9,480 nucleotides of DNA. It comes from DATEZO01 sp035255485 (GTDB lineage Bacteria > Pseudomonadota > Gammaproteobacteria > Burkholderiales > Burkholderiaceae_D). Made by a program: the position numbers and the translations under genes. This document shows positions 1 through 7,023 of this stretch, in pieces; the first letter of the stretch is position 1; each line of letters opens with the position of its first letter. The stretch is from positions 1 through 9,480 of the forward strand of contig DATEZO010000045.1 in assembly GCA_035255485.1 (NCBI GenBank), written 5' to 3'. Under the pieces are notes generated by a model that saw only the letters and a program-made list of their open reading frames with translations, was not told the origin of the DNA and did not search any database.

Positions 1-2781
1 TATTTCCGCTCCTATGAACAGAATGTGGCCGGCAAGGTATTCGGTTATCACAAGCCGATCATGATCGCCGGCGGCATGGGCAATATCTCCGCCGGGCACA
101 CGAAGAAACACGAGCTGCCGGTCGGCAGCCTCCTGATCCAGCTGGGTGGTCCGGGCATGCGCATCGGCATGGGGGGCGGCGCGGCTTCATCGATGGCAAC
201 CGGCGCCAATACCGCGGATCTCGATTTCGATTCGGTCCAGCGCGGCAATCCGGAAATGGAGCGGCGTGCGCAGGAAGTGATCAATGCCTGCTGGGCGATG
301 GGCGATGGTAATCCGATCCTGTCGATTCACGACGTCGGTGCGGGCGGACTATCGAACGCTTTTCCGGAACTGACCAATGACGCCAGGCGCGGCGCGATCT
401 TCGATTTGCGCAGAGTTCCGCTGGAAGAATCCGGTATGGCGCCGAAGGAAATCTGGAGTAATGAGTCGCAGGAACGTTATGTGCTGGCGATCGCACCGGA
501 AAACCTGCCGCTGTTTCATCGCATGTGCGAACGCGAGCGCTGCCTGTTTGCAGTGGTTGGCACCACGACCGAGTCGCGCCAGCTGCAACTGATCGACCCC
601 GATCACGACAATCATCCGGTTGACATGCCGATGGATGTCTTGTTCGGTAAACCGCCGAAGATGCACCGCGAAGCCACGCGAATCAAGAATGATTTTCCGG
701 CGATCGACCTGACTGGCATGGAGCTGGCCGAAGCGGCGCAGCGCGTGCTGCGGCTGCCGGCAGTGGCCGATAAATCCTTCCTGATCACGATCGGTGATCG
801 CACCGTCGGCGCGACCACGGTGCGCGACCAGATGGTTGGCCCATGGCAGGTACCGGTCGCAGACTGCGCGGTCACCACGATGAGCTTTGAGGGCTATCTT
901 GGCGAAGCGATGGCGATGGGCGAGCGCACGCCGCTGGCTGTTATCGACGCCGCTGCATCCGGCCGCATGGCGGTGGGCGAGGCGCTTACCAATATCGCCG
1001 CTGCGTCGATTGCCGATATTGCCGACATCAAGCTGTCGGCCAACTGGATGGCCGCTTGCGGCCAGCCGGGACAGGATGCGGCGCTGTTCGATACCGTCAA
1101 GGCGGTCGGTATGGAGTTGTGTCCCGCATTGGGCATCAGCATCCCGGTCGGCAAGGATTCGCTGTCGATGCGCACTACCTGGCAGGATAATGGCAGCAGC
1201 AAGTCGGTGACCTCGCCGGTTTCACTGATCGTGTCGGCGTTTGCCCCAGTGACCGATGTGCGCAAGTCCTTGACGCCGCAGATCAAGAAGGATGCTGGCG
1301 ATACCGCATTGATCGTGATCGACCTCGGCCGCGGCAGGAACCGCATGGGTGCGTCCGCGCTGGCGCAGGTAATGCAACAGCTTGGCGATACGGCGCCGGA
1401 CGTCGATAGCGCAGCAGACCTGAAAGCATTTTTCGCAGCGATCCAGCAGCTCAATAACGAACAAAAGCTGCTTGCCTATCACGATCGCTCGGACGGCGGA
1501 CTGTATGCCGCGCTGTGCGAAATGGGATTCGCCGGCCGCAGCGGCCTGACGGTCAATCTCGACATCCTGACGATGGAAGGCGAGCATGCATCCGATTCGG
1601 GCGAGGCCAAGAACTGGACAAGCCAGGTCGGAGAGCGTCGCAACGACATGACGCTGCGCGCGCTGTTCAACGAGGAACTGGGTGCGGTGATCCAGGTGCG
1701 CGCAGAACAGAAATCGGAGGTGATGAATGTGCTGCGCGCGCACGAGCTCGGTGCCTGCAGCCACATCGTCGGCAAGCCGAACGACCGCGACGTGATTGAA
1801 TTCACGCGCGATGCAAAGGTCATCTACAGCCAGCCGCGTGCCGAATTGCAACGCTTGTGGAGTGAAACCAGCTGGCGCATCGCGCGCCTGCGTGATAATC
1901 CGGCCTGTGCCGACGCCGAATATGACCGTATTCTCGACACTGCCGATCCCGGCATTACGCCGAAGCTGAGCTTCGACCTCCAGGAGGATATTGCCGCGCC
2001 GTTCCTGTCGTTAAGCGCCAAGCCGAAAGTTGCAATCCTGCGAGAGCAGGGCGTTAATTCGCATGTTGAAACCGCGTATGTAATGCATAAATCCGGCTTT
2101 GCGGCGATTGACGTGCACATGAGCGACCTGATTGCGGGCCATGCACGGTTGGACGATTTCAAGGGTTTTGTCGCGGTCGGCGGTTTTTCCTACGGCGACG
2201 TGCTGGGCGCGGGTGAAGGCTGGGCCAAGACCATTCTGTTCAATGCCAGGCTGGCAGAACAATTCGCATTGTTTTTCAATCGCAGCGATACCTTTGCGCT
2301 TGGCATCTGCAATGGTTGCCAGATGATGAGCAATCTGAAGTCGATTATCCCGGGTGCGCACGCATGGCCGAAGTTCACGCGCAACAAGTCCGAGCAATTC
2401 GAAGCGCGTCTTGCCATGGTTGAAGTAACGGAGTCACCGTCGATTTTCTTCCAGGGCATGGCTGGGACGCAAACTGCGATCGCGGTTGCGCACGGTGAAG
2501 GCTTTGCCGATTTTACCCAGACTGGCGACATCAACGAGGCGATCATGGCGATGCGCTTTGTCGATAACAAGGGACAGGCAACCGAAACTTATCCGTACAA
2601 CCCCAATGGATCGCCGCGCGGCATTACATCGGTAACCACGCCGGACGGCCGTTTCTCGGTATTGATGCCGCATGCGGAGCGCGTGTTCCGCACAGTGCTG
2701 CATTCCTGGCATCCGGATTCATGGGGCGAAGATTCGCCGTGGATGCGGATGTTCCGCAATGCGCGCAAATGGGTGGGGTAG
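1..2781 (+). CDS. purL: Phosphoribosylformylglycinamidine synthase, large PurL, 3' part
   Basis: This enzyme converts FGAR, glutamine and ATP to FGAM in cytoplasmic de novo purine synthesis. The reading frame is open from base 1 and ends at TAG 2779-2781, leaving 926 residues. The large PurL of gammaproteobacteria has about 1,295 residues, so roughly the first 370 lie outside the window; the GTG at base 25 is internal. Visible in order are the glycine-rich FGAM-synthase block (GGPGMRIGMGGG), the DVGAGGLSNAFPEL segment, the second AIRS-like half (IPVGKDSLSMR, HDRSDGGLY) and a C-terminal class I glutaminase domain. The glutaminase has its nucleophile Cys in GICNGCQMM (codon 2308-2310) and the His and Glu of PHAERVFR (codons 2671 and 2677). 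All key residues are present and no frameshift is seen. It is convergent with the parvulin gene and ends at a shared terminator. Confidence 0.98.
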   Translation, partial: YFRSYEQNVAGKVFGYHKPIMIAGGMGNISAGHTKKHELPVGSLLIQLGGPGMRIGMGGGAASSMATGANTADLDFDSVQRGNPEMERRAQEVINACWAMGDGNPILSIHDVGAGGLSNAFPELTNDARRGAIFDLRRVPLEESGMAPKEIWSNESQERYVLAIAPENLPLFHRMCERERCLFAVVGTTTESRQLQLIDPDHDNHPVDMPMDVLFGKPPKMHREATRIKNDFPAIDLTGMELAEAAQRVLRLPAVADKSFLITIGDRTVGATTVRDQMVGPWQVPVADCAVTTMSFEGYLGEAMAMGERTPLAVIDAAASGRMAVGEALTNIAAASIADIADIKLSANWMAACGQPGQDAALFDTVKAVGMELCPALGISIPVGKDSLSMRTTWQDNGSSKSVTSPVSLIVSAFAPVTDVRKSLTPQIKKDAGDTALIVIDLGRGRNRMGASALAQVMQQLGDTAPDVDSAADLKAFFAAIQQLNNEQKLLAYHDRSDGGLYAALCEMGFAGRSGLTVNLDILTMEGEHASDSGEAKNWTSQVGERRNDMTLRALFNEELGAVIQVRAEQKSEVMNVLRAHELGACSHIVGKPNDRDVIEFTRDAKVIYSQPRAELQRLWSETSWRIARLRDNPACADAEYDRILDTADPGITPKLSFDLQEDIAAPFLSLSAKPKVAILREQGVNSHVETAYVMHKSGFAAIDVHMSDLIAGHARLDDFKGFVAVGGFSYGDVLGAGEGWAKTILFNARLAEQFALFFNRSDTFALGICNGCQMMSNLKSIIPGAHAWPKFTRNKSEQFEARLAMVEVTESPSIFFQGMAGTQTAIAVAHGEGFADFTQTGDINEAIMAMRFVDNKGQATETYPYNPNGSPRGITSVTTPDGRFSVLMPHAERVFRTVLHSWHPDSWGEDSPWMRMFRNARKWVG

Positions 2782-2807
2782 GCTGCAGCCAGCACATTGG
2801 CCAAAAT

Positions 2808-2840
2808 AAAAAAGGCGCTCACGAGTGAGCGCCTTTTTTT
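2808..2840. terminator. Bidirectional intrinsic terminator between purL and the parvulin gene
   Basis: A perfect 8-bp stem, GGCGCTCA (2814-2821) and TGAGCGCC (2826-2833), encloses a CGAG tetraloop. Six A precede it (2808-2813) and seven T follow it (2834-2840). It therefore reads as a rho-independent terminator on both strands. It lies 27 bases after the purL stop and 14 bases beyond the stop of the convergent parvulin gene, so it serves both transcription units. Confidence 0.93.
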
Positions 2841-2853
2841 AATCGGTTGAAGC

Positions 2854-3633
2854 TTACTGAATCTTTGCCTTGCTGCGCAATTCCTGCTGGTACGCCTGCA
2901 GTTTCTTCTGCTGCAGTGATTCCGAGATCTGCGGTTTTACTTCTTCCAGCGTCGGGATCTTCGCCGCACGCACGTCATCCAGCTTGATTACGTGATAGCC
3001 GAACTGGGTCTTCACCGGGGTTTCAGTGATCTGGCCTTTTTGCAATGCAACCATCGCATCGGAGAACGGCTTTACAAACGAGGCTGGAGAGGCCCAGTCC
3101 AGATCGCCGCCATGAGCTGCGGAGCCGGGGTCTTTCGATTGCTTCGCCAGATCCTCGAATTTGGCGCCGCCTTTCAGCTTGGCGATGATGTCCTTGGCTT
3201 CGTCTTCCTTCTCTACCAGGATATGGCGTGCATGGTACTCCTTGTCGCCGGCCTGAGCCTTGAACCGGTCATATTCCGCCTTGACTTCGGCATCGCTCAC
3301 TGGATGCTTCTCCATGTAATCCTTGAACAGTGCCCGGATCACGATCGATTGACGCATCATCTCAACCTGGTTCTTGACATCGGCAGTGCTACCCATGCCT
3401 TTCTTGTCCGCTTCCTGGGCCAGGACTTCACGAGAGATCAATTCATCCTTGATCATGGCGCGCAATTGAGGCGAATCCGGCTGGCCCTGCGCGGTCATTT
3501 GCTTGACCATTACTTCGGCACGGGACGAGGGCACCGGTTTGCCATTGATCACGGCAAGATTTTGCGCGAAAACAGGCAATGCAGCGGATGCAAGAAGCGC
3601 CACCAGCAGGCGAGCGGATTTAAAAATCATCAT
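2854..3633 (-). CDS. Periplasmic parvulin-type peptidyl-prolyl cis-trans isomerase (Par27/PpiC/SurA-like)
   Basis: A 259-residue exported protein. A Sec signal peptide covers residues 1-23 (basic start, hydrophobic core, likely cleavage after VFA before QN). A helical, SurA_N-like segment covers about 25-125, and a parvulin rotamase domain about 133-222, with its family marks HARHILV (His137), GGDLDW and FGYHVI. Proteins of this size and layout, such as Bordetella Par27, act as periplasmic foldases and chaperones for outer-membrane proteins; that role here is inferred from the family. Two ATG codons stand side by side (3633 and 3630). The AGGA at 3638-3641 lies 4 bases from the first and 7 from the second, so the second may be the true start (258 residues). 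It is the last gene of the minus-strand operon, 46 bases after bolA, and ends at the bidirectional terminator. Confidence 0.93.
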   Translation of the reverse strand: MMIFKSARLLVALLASAALPVFAQNLAVINGKPVPSSRAEVMVKQMTAQGQPDSPQLRAMIKDELISREVLAQEADKKGMGSTADVKNQVEMMRQSIVIRALFKDYMEKHPVSDAEVKAEYDRFKAQAGDKEYHARHILVEKEDEAKDIIAKLKGGAKFEDLAKQSKDPGSAAHGGDLDWASPASFVKPFSDAMVALQKGQITETPVKTQFGYHVIKLDDVRAAKIPTLEEVKPQISESLQQKKLQAYQQELRSKAKIQ

Positions 3634-3679
3634 CTATTCCTATGAAAGGGGAAAACAAATTAAACGGCTGACCGGGAAA

Positions 3680-3964
3680 TCAGTTGACGTCCTTCGACGC
3701 TTCAGATGGAGCCAAGGCAGTGACTGCGATGGCATGTATCTCTGTGTGCATCATATCAAGCAGGCAATCATACACCAGACGGTGCCGTTTCAAGCGGTTT
3801 TGCCCCTCGAAATGCACTGATACGATATGTAAACGAAAATGTCCTGCGCCAGAGGCAGCACCGGCGTGGCCGGCATGAAGTGCAGATTCATCAATCAACT
3901 GACATTCCAGAGGTGAGAAAGTTTCCAGCAATCGGGAACGGATTTTTTCTTCACGGGTTGTCAT
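3680..3964 (-). CDS. bolA: BolA family protein
   Basis: A 94-residue cytoplasmic protein of the BolA/IbaG family. These proteins pair with monothiol glutaredoxins to bind or transfer [2Fe-2S] clusters, and some affect cell shape and stress transcription. The family marks are DESALHAGH (residues 25-33), GHFRLHIVS (41-49), the conserved RHRLVY with His61 (60-65) and the C-terminal IHAIAVTALAP (76-86). The frame extends further upstream, but that part reads through yciB and lacks family similarity. The ATG at 3964 is chosen because it begins at MTTREEKIRSRL, has AAGGA (3971-3975) 6 bases upstream, and overlaps the yciB stop in an ATGA (3964-3961). Translational coupling to yciB is likely. Whether it is a strict BolA or an IbaG-like paralogue cannot be decided here. 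Confidence 0.93.
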   Translation of the reverse strand: MTTREEKIRSRLLETFSPLECQLIDESALHAGHAGAASGAGHFRLHIVSVHFEGQNRLKRHRLVYDCLLDMMHTEIHAIAVTALAPSEASKDVN

Positions 3965-4581
3965 GCGGAATCCTTCATGTGTTTCGACAGAACGATGCTT
4001 TGTCCGACAGCAAATGCCAGCATCAGCCCCATTCCGCCGAATAGCTTGAAATTGACCCAGGTTGCGGTGGTAAAGTTGAATGCCACATAGAGATTCAGCA
4101 CGCCCATGGCGGCGAAAAAGGCAACCCATGCCAGATTGAGGCGCTGCCAGATATCATCCGGCAGCGTAACCTGTCCTTCCATCATGGTGCGGATGAGATT
4201 TTTTTTCAGCAGCAGCCGGCTGCCCAGCAGGGCGGCACCAAAGCACCAGTACAACACGGTCGGCTTCCATTTGATGAAGGTGTCGTTGTGGAAGTAGATC
4301 GTCGCGCCGCCGAAAAAAAGAATGATCACAAACGATACCCACAGCATCGCATCGACTTTTTTGCCGCGCACCAGCAGATAGCCGATCTGGCCAATGGTCG
4401 CAAGAATGGCAACCGCAGTTGCCAGCAGAATTGGCGCTTGCGCTTCGGAGACTACGCCGCCGGATACCAGCCCTTCCAGATATTGGCCAGCGAACGCCTG
4501 CGCCGTGGCTGCATGGTTTTCGCCATATTTGAATACGGTGAAAAAGAGGATTACAGGAAAAAGGTCGAACAGGAACTTCAT
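3961..4581 (-). CDS. yciB: Inner-membrane septation protein A (YciB/IspZ)
   Basis: A 206-residue polytopic inner-membrane protein of the YciB (IspZ, septation protein A) family, linked in enterobacteria to cell-envelope synthesis and septation. Hydrophobic segments lie at about 2-18, 50-71, 77-97, 107-124, 148-170 and 178-198. Family marks are the start MKFLFDLFPVILFF, the YFHNDTFIKWKPTVLY stretch (about 96-111), LNLAWVAFF (148-156) and WVNFKLFGG (175-183). It is about 27 residues longer than E. coli YciB as I recall that sequence (179). The extra length lies between the first two hydrophobic segments (about 25-51). The ATG at 4581 overlaps the msrB stop as ATGA, and its stop overlaps the bolA start in the same way. 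No strong ribosome site precedes it, which fits coupled translation. Confidence 0.95.
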   Translation of the reverse strand: MKFLFDLFPVILFFTVFKYGENHAATAQAFAGQYLEGLVSGGVVSEAQAPILLATAVAILATIGQIGYLLVRGKKVDAMLWVSFVIILFFGGATIYFHNDTFIKWKPTVLYWCFGAALLGSRLLLKKNLIRTMMEGQVTLPDDIWQRLNLAWVAFFAAMGVLNLYVAFNFTTATWVNFKLFGGMGLMLAFAVGQSIVLSKHMKDSA

Positions 4582-5000
4582 TTTAATGACTTGTCTTTCG
4601 AATCGGTTAGTGGCTCAAATCGTAACGCCGCCGAATTGATGCAGTATCGCAGGCCGGTCGGCGGCGGGCCGTCTGGAAATACATGGCCAAGATGTGCATC
4701 GCATCGGTTGCACACGATTTCAGTGCGAATCATGCCATGACTGCGATCGATGCGCTCGCTGACATTGTCTGGATTCAGCGGTTTGAAGTAGCTTGGCCAG
4801 CCGCAACCGGAATCGAACTTGGCATCCGATTCGAACAAAGGCGTGTTGCAGCAGACGCAAATATATACACCATGTTCATGATGATTCCAATAGCGTCCGC
4901 TGAATGCGCGCTCGGTTGCGGCATGGCGCGTGACGTCGTATTCCTGCGGCTCCAGCAAGGCGCGCCATTCAGCATCGGTTTTCACTATTTTTTCTGTCAT
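4578..5000 (-). CDS. msrB: Peptide-methionine (R)-S-oxide reductase MsrB
   Basis: A 140-residue enzyme that reduces the R-epimer of methionine sulfoxide in proteins, normally with thioredoxin as reductant. No signal peptide is seen, so it should be cytoplasmic. Two CxxC pairs bind structural zinc (Cys48/Cys51 and Cys97/Cys100). The catalytic Cys120 sits in GLRYCINSAALRF, and HLGHVF (103-108) supplies active-site histidine. Cys66 in SGCGWPS is at the position of the resolving cysteine of two-Cys MsrB enzymes. A start at 5033 would add 11 residues without family likeness and lie deeper in selO. The ATG at 5000 (MTEKIVKTD) gives the usual length and forms an ATGA overlap with the selO stop. Its own stop overlaps the yciB start, so translation is probably coupled on both sides. 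Confidence 0.97.
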   Translation of the reverse strand: MTEKIVKTDAEWRALLEPQEYDVTRHAATERAFSGRYWNHHEHGVYICVCCNTPLFESDAKFDSGCGWPSYFKPLNPDNVSERIDRSHGMIRTEIVCNRCDAHLGHVFPDGPPPTGLRYCINSAALRFEPLTDSKDKSLK

Positions 5001-6499
5001 GATGAACAACTCACTTCCAGTTCGCTGGCCCAATCCGGCGGGAGATCCGCGTATTTTGCCTGTTCAGGCTGCTCATCGAATGGCTTTTCCAGTACTTTGA
5101 GCAAATGTGCGACTTCGGAAAAATCCTTGTCTTGCGCCTTCTCGATCGCTACCTGAGCGAGATAGTTGCGCAACACATATTTTGGGTTGATGCGCTGCAT
5201 TGCAAGCCGGCGCGGGCTATCCCGACTGTTTTCCTGGCGTAGCCGCTCCCGATATTGATACGCCCATGCATCAAATGCGGCGCGGTCGATGAACAAGTCA
5301 CGCAACGGCGTATCCGCTGAAGGATTGTCGGTTTGCAAATCGCACAGGCGCCGGAAAAACAGCGTGAAGTCTACATGGCTATCCTGCAATATCCGGAATA
5401 GCGCTTCAAGCAGCTTGTCATCCTCGGGATGGTATGCCTGCAATCCGATTTTTTCATGGAGCAACGCATCCATTTTTGCCGTAAATTCCGGTTGATAAAC
5501 TGCCAGTGCGGCGCGCACCACATCGACTTCGCCGATCAGCGGCAGTAGCGCCTGCCCCAGCGCATGACAATTCCACAGTCCAATATGCGGCTGCGTGCTA
5601 TAGGCATAGCGGCCCTGCTGATCGGTATGGTTGCAGATATGATTGGCATTGAAGGCTTCCATGAAGCCGAACGGGCCATAGTCGATGGTCAGTCCGAGAA
5701 TCGACATGTTGTCGGTGTTCATGACGCCATGCATGAATCCTACCGCTTGCCATTGGGCGATCATGTGCGCGGTGCGGCGTGTTGCTTCCGTTAGCAGTGC
5801 CTGATAGGGATTGGCAGTCTCGCGCAGCTCGGGCAGGAAACGGTCGATCACATGATCGGCCAGCGCTTTCAGTTCGGCTTTCCCGCCGCCATAAAACCAA
5901 TGCTCAAAGGAGCCAAAGCGCACGAAACTCGGTGCCATGCGCGTGGCGACGGCGGCGGTTTCCGGCATTTCACGCAACACGCGCTGATCCGAACCGATGA
6001 CGCAAAGTGCGCGCGACGTGGGAATGCCGAGTGCGGCCATCGCTTCCGAACACAGGAATTCGCGTATCGATGAACGCAGTACGGCGCGGCCGTCACCCAT
6101 TCGCGAGTAAGGCGTCAAGCCGGCGCCTTTCAACTGGATTTCCATGGAGGATGGCGGTGACGTGCCGGGCGCGGGCACTTCACCCAGCAGGATCGCGCGA
6201 CCGTCTCCGAGCTGGCCGGCCCACACGCCGAACTGATGCCCTGAATAGACCGCCGATAGAGGCAGAGCGGTTGCCGGTATCCGGTTGCCAGCGAAGGTTT
6301 GCACGAAATTGTCCGTGTCAAATTCAGCCGGGTCGATACCGATCAATGCCGCCGCCGATGCGCTGGCGCAGACTAGATAGGGTGCCGGCAGCGGCGACGG
6401 CGCCAGGCGGGTATAGAACGCGGGCGGCAGCGAGGCGAATGCATGGCTGAAGGCGAGCTGATCAATGCGCCGGCCAGCGGCGACAGAGCCGGGGTTCAT
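4997..6499 (-). CDS. selO: SelO/YdiU family protein adenylyltransferase (pseudokinase AMPylator)
   Basis: A 500-residue cytoplasmic protein of the SelO (YdiU, UPF0061) family. These are pseudokinases that bind ATP in flipped orientation and transfer AMP to Ser, Thr or Tyr of target proteins, including redox proteins. Landmarks from the chosen start are SGHQFGVWAGQLGDGRA (86-102), the ATP-binding lysine in QLKGAG (122-127), SRMGDGRAVLRSSIREFL (132-149), HGVMNTDN (257-264) and the metal-binding DYGPFGF (273-279). The protein ends in SCSS, with Cys498 third from the end, where animal SelO carries selenocysteine. The frame is open to 6655, but ATG 6499 is preferred: AAGGG (6507-6511) lies 7 bases upstream, whereas the ATGs at 6532 and 6514 have no ribosome site. 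A candidate -10 box at 6655-6660 also argues against the longest start. First gene of the operon. Confidence 0.95.
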   Translation of the reverse strand: MNPGSVAAGRRIDQLAFSHAFASLPPAFYTRLAPSPLPAPYLVCASASAAALIGIDPAEFDTDNFVQTFAGNRIPATALPLSAVYSGHQFGVWAGQLGDGRAILLGEVPAPGTSPPSSMEIQLKGAGLTPYSRMGDGRAVLRSSIREFLCSEAMAALGIPTSRALCVIGSDQRVLREMPETAAVATRMAPSFVRFGSFEHWFYGGGKAELKALADHVIDRFLPELRETANPYQALLTEATRRTAHMIAQWQAVGFMHGVMNTDNMSILGLTIDYGPFGFMEAFNANHICNHTDQQGRYAYSTQPHIGLWNCHALGQALLPLIGEVDVVRAALAVYQPEFTAKMDALLHEKIGLQAYHPEDDKLLEALFRILQDSHVDFTLFFRRLCDLQTDNPSADTPLRDLFIDRAAFDAWAYQYRERLRQENSRDSPRRLAMQRINPKYVLRNYLAQVAIEKAQDKDFSEVAHLLKVLEKPFDEQPEQAKYADLPPDWASELEVSCSS

Positions 6500-6654
6500 G
6501 ACGGAGCCCTTCATGGAAGATGTGTCGGACATTGTGACAGAGATGGAAAAATTGCATCGAAGCGCGGCGGGTGCGACAGATCCAGTTGTAGCGAAAAGGC
6601 AATGGAACAAGGTTTGATCGCGTTTTTGCAAGTTGAATCCGCATAACAGGATCA

Positions 6655-6660
6655 ATTATA
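6655..6660 (-). promoter_or_regulatory. Candidate -10 box of the selO operon promoter
   Basis: Read on the minus strand this is TATAAT, a perfect -10 hexamer, 156 bases upstream of the preferred selO start and inside an AT-rich stretch. No good -35 hexamer is found 16-18 bases further upstream (only GATTAA-like sequence), so its strength is doubtful. A short inverted repeat, ATACA and TGTAT (6660-6675), overlaps its upstream edge. Transcription from here would begin near 6648, after the ATG at 6655, which supports the shorter selO start. Confidence 0.35.
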
Positions 6661-6832
6661 TACACCATACTGTATTTTTAATCTGCCTCGTGCTTATTGA
6701 GAATTTATAGGTTTTTTATTGATACTCCCTGTGTAATTGCAATAGCCAAGTGTTTTCCAGGATGTCGGCCCGGTATTGGGGGCAACAAGGATGGATTCTG
6801 TTTTTATTGACGCGACGCACCATCGAAAGTCA

Positions 6833-6862
6833 TTGACGATTTTAGTACGGTCGTACAAAAAT
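6833..6862 (+). promoter_or_regulatory. Candidate sigma-70 promoter of the acyl-CoA ligase
   Basis: TTGACG (6833-6838) matches the -35 consensus at five of six bases. Downstream lie TACAAA (6854-6859, 15-base spacer) and AAAAAT (6857-6862, 18-base spacer), each matching the -10 consensus at four of six. Transcription would start near 6868 and give a leader of about 220 bases. A second, weaker plus-strand option is TTGAGA (6697-6702) with GATACT (6721-6726), spacer 18. The co-location with the inverted repeat at 6838-6863 is the main reason to favour the first. Confidence 0.4.
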
Positions 6863-6863
6863 C
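6838..6863. promoter_or_regulatory. 26-bp operator-like inverted repeat upstream of the acyl-CoA ligase
   Basis: Arms GATTTTAGTACG (6838-6849) and CGTACAAAAATC (6852-6863) are complementary at 11 of 12 positions, around a central GT. The repeat begins at the last base of the candidate -35 box and covers the spacer and -10 region. A dimeric repressor bound here would block the promoter. Size and near-full symmetry are typical of TetR-family operators, and this family often controls acyl-CoA genes in proteobacteria. The regulator itself is not in the window. The repeat is seen directly; its function is inferred. Confidence 0.6.
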
Positions 6864-6873
6864 TGGCATTCTT

Positions 6874-6904
6874 GATCCGGAATGAAGAAGTATTGAACCG
6901 GATC
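6874..6904. repeat. Inverted repeat 1 of the ligase leader
   Basis: Perfect 7-bp arms GATCCGG (6874-6880) and CCGGATC (6898-6904) are separated by 17 bases. It starts just downstream of the predicted transcription start. With this loop it would form only a modest hairpin alone. Confidence 0.5.
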
Positions 6905-6922
6905 CTCTCACTTGCAGTGCGC

Positions 6923-6944
6923 GCACAGGCTGGCAGGCCTGTGC
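6923..6944. repeat. Inverted repeat 2 of the ligase leader
   Basis: Perfect 8-bp arms GCACAGGC (6923-6930) and GCCTGTGC (6937-6944) enclose the 6-base loop TGGCAG. This makes a stable GC-rich hairpin in RNA. No T-run follows, so it is not an intrinsic terminator. Confidence 0.7.
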
Positions 6945-6955
6945 CGCTCCGCCGG

Positions 6956-6973
6956 CGAATGGCATGCCATTCG
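6956..6973. repeat. Perfect 18-bp palindrome
   Basis: CGAATGGCA followed directly by its reverse complement TGCCATTCG, with no spacer; symmetry ends at 6955/6974. It could be a DNA-binding site for a dimer or part of a dispersed palindromic element. As RNA it would fold only with a shortened stem, because there is no loop. Confidence 0.7.
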
Positions 6974-6994
6974 AAGTCCCGGTTTCGCCCCCAA

Positions 6995-7013
6995 CCTCTC
7001 CCGGAGGGAAAGG
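6995..7013. repeat. REP-like hairpin of the CCTCTCCC-GGA type
   Basis: CCTCTCCC (6995-7002), loop GGA, then GGGAAAGG (7006-7013) pair at seven of eight positions. Pyrimidine/purine palindromes of this kind, read as PLPEGKGE-like peptides when translated, are common dispersed intergenic elements in proteobacteria. That is general knowledge; copy number in this genome cannot be seen from the window. Confidence 0.55.
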
Positions 7014-7023
7014 GTGAGAAATG

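Noticed and set aside
894..1851. Long antisense frames inside purL (186 and 209 codons)
   Set aside because: These are shadows of the purL codon pattern, with no ribosome sites or recognisable motifs, opposite a strongly conserved enzyme.
3965..4129. 55-codon upstream extension of bolA
   Set aside because: It lies within yciB in another frame, shows no BolA similarity, and the ATG at 3964 has an AAGGA site and an ATGA overlap.
6500..6655. N-terminal extension of SelO up to ATG 6655 (or 6532 or 6514)
   Set aside because: The added residues do not resemble the family. None of these ATGs has a ribosome site, and a TATAAT box overlaps the first. AAGGG is correctly placed for ATG 6499.
6660..6675. 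Short inverted repeat ATACA/TGTAT at the selO candidate promoter
   Set aside because: Only 5-bp arms in AT-rich DNA, readily expected by chance. It is mentioned with the promoter but not called as an operator.
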